The notes under the pieces were generated by a model. It saw only the letters and a program-made list of their open reading frames with translations. It was not told the origin of the DNA and made no database searches. From contig JAUJPP010000005.1 of the NCBI GenBank assembly GCA_030562195.1, positions 6,568,826-6,632,825 on the forward strand: a DNA stretch of 64,000 nucleotides, written 5' to 3'. Below, piece after piece: positions 58,601 to 64,000 of the stretch. The stretch is from Nipponacmea schrenckii. Lineage: Eukaryota > Mollusca > Gastropoda > Lottiidae. How positions within the stretch are numbered: the first letter of the stretch is position 1; each line of letters starts with the position of its first letter. The position numbers were made by a program, and so were the translations under genes.

Positions 58601-61600
58601 GTCTCCGTAAGTTATTCTTTGTTTAAAATGTATAGGCTTTTGAATAACAGAGCCCAGAACACTAAGTACTATATGCAGTAATATATCTGGAGTTATTACG
58701 AGTGAAAACTTGTGACTGTTATGGGTTTTGCATGTTCATGTAGATAAGATATAAATTGAGGTGTACAGGGCTTTATTGAAGCACGTTTTGGCAATTATAA
58801 AGAACGGAGTTTTACGTCCTACTCTTCTGCATTTAAAAGGCGGAGATCACCATGTGGGTCACAGAATTTTTGAAAGGAAAGAAATTTACACCTCAAAATC
58901 TTGCACATCTTGTGTGTCACTTCAAATTGTAATCGTTGATTGTAATCGAGAACGCCTCTCTGTCATGTGAATCGATTCTATTTCAGCCTACGATTCTCTG
59001 TACAACCCAAATTTGAGACGTTTTAATCCAGTCTACTCTGTCCTACATGATGGTGATCTCAATACGTGTATCGAGGTTGATGAAGGTGTAATAAAAGAAC
59101 CAAGCCTATATTATAGATTATTACCACTAAGTCTCTATTCGTTTAAACATGTAGAACTGTTGAGTGTCACTGTTACCATCGCAGGTAAATACCAAACTTA
59201 CTTCTCGACAGTGGTTGTATGCTCTAAAAAACCTCTAAACGATCTAGGTCTTTACTTCTAATACTGTTTCTAGGGTGTCCTAGGGTCTTATCTTCTAAAA
59301 CTGTTTTAAGGACGTCTTATTACATTGTTCATGTTTGACTTTTACAGCAAACGAAACCTGGGATGACGTTAGTTATGTTGGAACTCCAATCGGTGCTAGT
59401 TATGAAGAATATGACGCCCCACCGTGCAAGTATGACGGTTTGGATACAGACCTATATAGAACGAGAACCTTCTACTGTCAACCTTTCACATACTCACAGA
59501 TCCTGTACGTTATAATAACAGATATATCAACGAATTTAAAAGAGTTTTGTGAGTTTAAAACAACTCTTAGATCCAACACAGCTCGTAAGTATACTTTGTT
59601 AGAAGGGAAACAGAATACATGTTCTTTTCAAACTGGATAGATCCAAGAGCAACAAAGCATAATCAGAGATCTTATTGAGAAAGCTGTCCCAAAATATCCC
59701 AGTGTTTTAGGTTGGAAGAGTCCTTGTTTGTGCGGTGTTGATGTAAGGTACCGGGCGGGCCGAAGTCAAGGATAGTACCAACAATGTTCCTTACTTGTAC
59801 AAGTATAATAAACAATAACGTTTGGTTGTAAATGAGTTAATATCAACTGACTTGAGTAATTTATCCGGAAGGACAATGGAGGAGATTGATTTGCAACAAT
59901 GAAATTTATCGGTCCATCCACTTTGTCGGGAAGGCCTTGTTAGTATTAGCCTAAATATGAGAAACATGTATGACAAGGTACGGCATCACAAGTAACTGGG
60001 TCCAGCTATTGTATTGCAATAATGAGATCAATAGCCAATAGCCTTTCTAACAGGTACTTGTCTGTATTCATCTATTACAGCTCTAGAGTGTATACGAGGA
60101 GAATATATAAATGAATATAAAGGAAAGATGAATTATACCTGGGATGGGAAACCCTGTAATAACTGGGCTGATGCTCCACCTGATAAAGCCATCAATACAA
60201 CCATCCATAAAGTATTTGATCCTGAAACCGAGTTGAACTATTGTCGAAATATTGGTGGTGAAAAGAGGAGACCGTGGTGTTGGGTTGATAATTTTACAAC
60301 TGTGGGTTATTGTCCACTTGCTTTTTGTAGTAAGGATCTATTTTGTTATTTTCTGATCTAGATACTTTCGCGGTATACTGGCCGACTCGGTCCGTTGTCA
60401 GACGGAGGAGGAGTATGTAATATATCCTGAGGGACAAGTAATATATCCAGAGGGGCAGTAGGGTAATGTATATAGTCTCCGTTATATTCCAGATGAGATT
60501 TGTCATTTAAAAGAGAATATACCGAGTATCAAGGGCAACAATCCTTCTCAACTTCCGGTAAACAATGTCGAGATTGGAGTAGTGGTAATGAGGAAGGACG
60601 GACGTTTTTGAAAGAAGTTTTCTCTGATGGAGTACTAGCTGGTACTTATTGTAGAAATCCAGGATCTTCTCAGTTTAGGGCCTGGTGTTATGTTGATGGT
60701 CCATCGTCTACTGTTACAGCTGAACCTTGTGATGTACCACATTGTCGTGAGTAGAGCCTTTGTCTTTGAAAGAAAATTTGATGATGTTTTCTCTTTATTT
60801 AAAAGATTCAATCCCTAAAGCTTGTTGCGCGGTCTCTGTCTATAACCTACGTCTACAGAGGTAACGTTTTCACCTAAAATCTATCTGGAGACTGATGGAC
60901 TGCAGTCTCTACCGTTATAACGTTACCCTTTATCAGGTTAATCAAATATTTCAGTCCGAAACTATAAATATTGTTCAAATTGTCACGTGATAATCATACC
61001 AGCTAATCAGCATGTTTGCAAACAGCCATTTTGCGTTTTGTTTTGTAAATATGATCACACAAATCAAACTTGTTAACAATTGTTATTGTGTCATGATGAA
61101 GTTCCTTTTGCTGGTAAAGACCCATACAATTGATATGCCCGAAAGGGTTTTAACGGCACTAATGATGATCTGTTTCTTTCAGCAACTAATTTTGTCCAGC
61201 TGATAGTAAGAAATAATGAAACCAGTACCTTTCCTACTCATCTTGACCATTGTTACCATCCACTCGACTCCTTCACAGTCCGACATTATTTTAATCTGAC
61301 CATAGACCAATCTACTGTTAATAACTTGTGTAGGAATTTTCAAGATAAATTGTTGTTTTGTTTTATTGATGGTGGAGATTGGACCAGGGTAGACTTTGAA
61401 TGCTGTAAGTTTTTGTTTTGTTTGAAGATTTGATTCTTTCTACAGATAGACATCTACTGGTCTCTTCCATGTCTTACATTATTTTGATCTGACCTGAAAA
61501 CCATTGTTAATAGCTTGTGCTCTCTAAAAAAGGAAAGAAACTTCAAGGACAACAACGTCCGACATTTTCAACGTATCCAAGGAAATGACGTCATGACGTA

Positions 61601-62464
61601 GAGAACCAACGCTCTAAATCTTACTGTTGTGCTATTAAGATAGTGTTTTCTTACACTGGTGGAAGTGGAAATAGGTCTATATTTCATATTTCAGTTGATA
61701 TACCACCAGAAACCACAATTGTAGTAGAAACCTCGTCTCTTAATCCAGATTCAACATTCCTGGTTGGAGAGGTGACGTCCATAAGCTTTGATGAAGGATC
61801 ATATTCCATCGTAACCTCTTCTATGTTTGAGGTTTCGTCCACATTGCAAGAAAGTTCTTCTTTATATGTAAGCTCGTCGTTACAGACAAGTTTCTCAGTA
61901 GAAGCAAGTTTGTCAATGGCGGCAAGTCTCTCGGAAACTTCATCGGTAGAAGATATCTATTCCACCTCCAACACAGTACAAACAACCCAATCCTTGGATC
62001 TGTCATTCTCCCAATCTTCACTTGATACTTCATCAGTAACTTCAGCTTCATTAGAAACGACGGATGCTCCCTCGGACACGCTTGTAACACATTCCACGAC
62101 CATCGCCGTAACCCAAACTATTGATGCTGGTAGCTCTTGGAACGAAAGTACCAACAACCATTCTAGCAGTAACGTAACATGTGGCTGCTTCTGTGTCAGA
62201 CATGATCTGCTAAACTCCAGCGATCCCGTGGTCAAAGCGAGGGTCGAGTTCTTAACCCGGGGCCTAGAGATGGACTACGACAAGCTGTCGGCGACTTTTA
62301 GGAAACGCCACAGTGCTGAAGACGACAGACCGTCTGCGACTTACGTTGGGTCGTCAGCTGTGACCATCATGATAATTGTTATAACCTTGATCGTTCTCCC
62401 GGACGTGATCAATTTGTTTAAGTTCCTTCATAAACGAGGGCACAATACGAGAAAAGGGAGATAA
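52609..62464 (+). CDS. Gene B: tandem paralogue of gene A, frameshifted in kringle 2
   Basis: Eleven exons match gene A one for one: 52609-52678, 56560-56733, 57314-57514, 57779-57997, 58433-58606, 58987-59184, 59348-59584, 60081-60329, 60493-60746, 61183-61404, 61695-62464. Splice sites are all GT-AG and phase 1. Nine of ten exons have lengths consistent with an open frame; exon 9 is 254 nt, not 255, because one base is missing near 60513-60518, and translation then stops at TGA 60609. All downstream exons are intact, so this is a very recent lesion, a sequencing or assembly error, or is bypassed by splicing. Architecture and likely surface role are as for gene A. Lectin-like domain 1 and the stalk are the diverged parts. 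Confidence 0.85.
52679..56559 (+). other. Gene B intron 1
   Basis: Intron of 3.9 kb, phase 1, donor GTACGT, acceptor TATTACAG, three times longer than in gene A. Contains degenerate CACTATGGCCATCAGCATCT-type repeats at 54048-54140, a GGTCTCTTA-rich element near 55255-55350, a fold-back at 55803-56076 and the GGAGTTTTACGTCC motif at 56381. Confidence 0.7.
55803..56076. mobile_element. Fold-back element in gene B intron 1
   Basis: Inverted arms of about 75 bp: CATTTCAGGAAACAACAGGA with CACAAAATACGTGGATACA on the left; TGTATCCACTTCTTTTGTGT with TAGTTGTTTCCTGAAATG on the right. The spacer is about 120 bp. Overlapping frames on both strands translate the two arms into the same peptides, which confirms the inversion. 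Confidence 0.85.
56560..56733 (+). CDS. Gene B exon 2: sushi domain 1
   Basis: 58 codons, phase 1-1. Protein differs from gene A only at L/V in GSWVNYTC and R/Q in ECQAG. Four Cys kept. Confidence 0.92.
56796..57285 (-). repeat. 86 bp tandem repeat, inverted relative to gene A
   Basis: CATGGGTCAGAATTAGGTC recurs at 56811, 56897, 56983 and 57069, with a decayed copy at 57205-57270. This is the reverse complement of the 43796-44034 repeat in gene A intron 1, and it lies in intron 2 here. Confidence 0.92.
57314..57514 (+). CDS. Gene B exon 3: first half of lectin-like domain 1
   Basis: 67 codons, phase 1-1, donor AGCT|GTAAGT. Keeps VTDGNGETC and DPSW, but otherwise differs from gene A at about two thirds of positions and is two codons longer. 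Confidence 0.86.
57597..57675 (+). repeat. G-rich tract in gene B intron 3
   Basis: GGGATGGTGGGGGGGGGGG followed by GTGGGCATGG and GGGTGGGGG blocks; several G-runs within 80 bases, capable of quadruplex formation in DNA or in the nascent transcript. Absent from gene A. Confidence 0.7.
57779..57997 (+). CDS. Gene B exon 4: second half of lectin-like domain 1
   Basis: 73 codons, phase 1-1. VFVRNTTQNPGTLCGTV, ICPSNTIGSH and LHLCEVKAIGKDW align with gene A; the segment between IGSH and LCEV is unrelated. Confidence 0.87.
58175..58390 (+). mobile_element. Dispersed repeat (SINE/MITE-like) in gene B intron 4
   Basis: Contains TTTATATAGCGCTAAACTCC and GAATGTGTGCTCATGGCGC, a combination I recall from common marine-invertebrate interspersed repeats, followed by a moderately GC-richer stretch ending near 58390, 40 bases before exon 5. 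Assignment is from memory of style, not a match. Confidence 0.45.
58433..58606 (+). CDS. Gene B exon 5: sushi domain 2
   Basis: 58 codons, phase 1-1, two bases different from gene A (GGDV and SNGQW versions). Four Cys kept. Confidence 0.92.
58987..59184 (+). CDS. Gene B exon 6: first half of lectin-like domain 2
   Basis: 66 codons, phase 1-1: LRRFNPVYSVLHDGDLNTCI. About 10% DNA difference from gene A, concentrated in the EVDEGVIKEPSLYY segment. Confidence 0.85.
59348..59584 (+). CDS. Gene B exon 7: second half of lectin-like domain 2
   Basis: 79 codons, phase 1-1: NETWDDVSYVGTPIG, FYCQPFTYSQILYVIITD, EFCEFKT. Changes are clustered in the first third. Confidence 0.85.
60081..60329 (+). CDS. 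Gene B exon 8: kringle 1
   Basis: 83 codons, phase 1-1, six Cys kept. Only M/I and I/V replacements relative to gene A. The upstream 40 intron bases are shared with gene A; beyond that the introns differ. Confidence 0.94.
60493..60746 (+). CDS. Gene B exon 9: kringle 2 with 1-nt deletion
   Basis: The exon-phase frame reads EICHLKEN and then leaves the kringle; the kringle sequence (EYTEYQGQQSF, QCRDWSSG, TYCRNPGSS, AWCY) continues in the neighbouring frame. Gene A has AAAAGAAGAACATA where B has AAAAGAGAATATA. Using the AG at 60496-60497 instead of 60491-60492 gives a 249-nt exon that restores frame but loses the first kringle Cys. Skipping the exon also keeps frame. Confidence 0.88.
61183..61404 (+). 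CDS. Gene B exon 10: unknown four-Cys module
   Basis: 74 codons, phase 1-1; protein sequence identical to gene A (single synonymous A/C difference in the Thr of DWTRV). Confidence 0.87.
61695..62464 (+). CDS. Gene B exon 11: stalk, membrane anchor, tail
   Basis: Starts FDIPPETTIVVETSS. The Ser/Thr stalk is about 46 codons shorter than in gene A and only loosely alignable. The juxtamembrane block is kept: C-GCF-C, DLLNSSDPVVKARVEFLTR, MDYDKLSA, RKRHSAEDDRPSATYVGSSA, then helix VTIMIIVITLIVLPDVINLF and a short basic tail. This exon is in frame only if the exon 9 lesion is bypassed. Confidence 0.88.
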
Positions 62465-62816
62465 CACTTTATTTAGTAATATTGGACCTTTGATAGCTGT
62501 AGTCTTTGCTATTATTTTAAACTTTGCAACATGTGCTTTTAGTTCTGTAGCTATTTGGCTTATATAGTAATAATAATATTAATTTTTTATTTAGTTTTAG
62601 ATGGTTTAAGTTTTATTTGCATTTTTAGACGCGGAGGCAGCAATATGAGAATAATTAGCTTTTATAGTGAATACTGTACTAGTAGGCTACTGTAGGCAGT
62701 AATATGGGAATATGTAGAGAGCATTTATTTGCATTATAAAGTTAATTCTACATTGATAAAGTTTAAATTGTTACCATGACTTCGCAAGGTTCTTCAAAGA
62801 CTATTAAAGACTATAA

Positions 62817-62847
62817 AATAAACTTTGTTTAATTTACCCTAAATAAA
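62817..62847 (+). promoter_or_regulatory. Gene B polyadenylation signals
   Basis: Two AATAAA hexamers, at 62817-62822 and 62842-62847, about 350 bases after the stop codon. Confidence 0.5.
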
Positions 62848-64000
62848 AAAAATATGTTGCTTTTTATTTCTATTTGTGCTTTTAATAAATTGTATAATTC
62901 TGTTGTTCCTGTTAAACTTCACGCCACTTTTTCCATTTGTGCTGTTGATATGATTTCTGTTGTTCCTGTTAAACTTCACGAGTCTTGATTATAGTAATTC
63001 TTTCATAAGAGTTGTAGTTTCTGGCAATCACGTTGAGAAAGGAACTGCAAGGAAAGACAACTCTGTATGGGATATATGATTGTAGAATGTTTATGTATAT
63101 AATTGGTTACATATTAGAAAGGGGTACATTGAGTCTTATAGTCTAGAAATCTAGGTACAAAGTTGTCGAACTTGTTGTATTGAAACTATGTGAATAGTAT
63201 ACTTGCTGAAATTGAATGGTGACGAAGAGCAGCAACCTTATGTAACCAATTAGTAAAATCAATAGAAAAGGAATTTACGATCGACTCTTCTTCTCTTGGT
63301 TTGATCCAGAAGACAGATGTTGCTCATAACAATTTAAATATCTTGGTGGATGATTGGGGGAGGGATTCCAGAGCAGGTAAAACCTTTATTAAATCAATAT
63401 AATATATTTATACAACTAAAGACAAGACTGATGTCATACTGTTTCTGAAAATGTGTATAGCTTTTTATTATCCCATATACATCGATATGTAGCAATGATG
63501 GATACAAAACTACGTATGGTTTTATGCACGGAAGTAACACACACGATGGAAGTCAACGGCCATTTTGAATTTCTTTCTCGATTTAATAAGTCGAATCTTA
63601 AAATGGCTATAATATTTCAAGAAGTGTTTAAAACAGATTTAAAGCCATTTCTCAATTTTTACAAGTAATCCAAAGGCTTAGTTGAAAATTATAAAGCTTT
63701 TTTAATTTCGACTTATTCCATCGAGGTTGTGATTCGTAATGGCCATGAAATGCGTTCGTGTGTTATTTCTAAATTCCATGTAAGAACTGTAAGTAGTTCG
63801 TTGAGCTTTCTTTGTTTTCAAAAATCTTAAGATTAGATTTGGTTGCGTCAACAATACAATCGATCAATCGATACCATGATGCAACCAATAGTTTCAAATG
63901 TTTTGATAAATCCAACAAAATACTCTTCTACGACCGTTCAGTATAACCTCGAGGCAGTTAGAACTTCGATTGATAATTCCTGACTAATAAATCTAATGCC
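62848..64000. other. Downstream of gene B, no gene seen
   Basis: AT-rich. A 25 bp motif (TGTTGTTCCTGTTAAACTTC plus ACG) occurs twice near 62900 and 62956. A frame at 63453-63668 (71 codons) has no motif or splice support. Confidence 0.4.

Overview
This is a eukaryotic (animal) genomic window: AT-rich, with genes split by GT-AG introns, a few percent protein-coding, and dominated by minisatellites and dispersed repeats. The domain mix (sushi, fucolectin/discoidin-like, kringle, mucin-like stalk) and the repeat style fit a lophotrochozoan, most likely a mollusc and perhaps a gastropod. That is inference from style; no sequence comparison was run.

Layout. 0.4-24.7 kb is a minisatellite-rich gene desert holding arrays of 40, 26, 73, 105, 42, 62 and 112 bp units; one weak candidate exon lies at 4876-5016. 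24.7-31.0 kb holds a 3-exon plus-strand gene (24722-30997, 392 aa) for a single-pass membrane protein with a disordered, phosphatase-1-docking-like N-terminal region; its first intron opens with a 21 bp minisatellite. 31-43.5 kb is again repeat desert (SINE-like copies, a second array of the same 62 bp unit, a 94 bp array, an 83 bp array and a 39 bp array).

43.6-62.5 kb is the main find: two tandem, same-strand, 11-exon paralogues, gene A (43598-50621, 974 aa, intact) and gene B (52609-62464). Both encode signal peptide, sushi, fucolectin/F5/8C-like domain, sushi, second F5/8C-like domain, kringle, kringle, a four-cysteine module, a Ser/Thr-rich stalk, a conserved juxtamembrane block, one transmembrane helix and a short tail. 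Every one of the ten introns is phase 1, so every internal exon is a portable cassette. The two genes are mosaic: sushi, kringle and four-cysteine exons are about 96-99% identical in DNA, while the first lectin-like domain (exons 3-4) and the stalk have diverged strongly. Gene B carries a 1-nt deletion in the kringle-2 exon that brings a stop at 60609; exon skipping, or an AG five bases downstream, would restore frame.

The pair looks like cell-surface recognition receptors (carbohydrate-binding-like and protein-binding modules on a mucin stalk), with a variable first lectin-like domain on an otherwise homogenised scaffold. Function is inferred from architecture only. Repeats in the introns of A and B are largely unshared, so the introns have turned over while the exons stayed alike.
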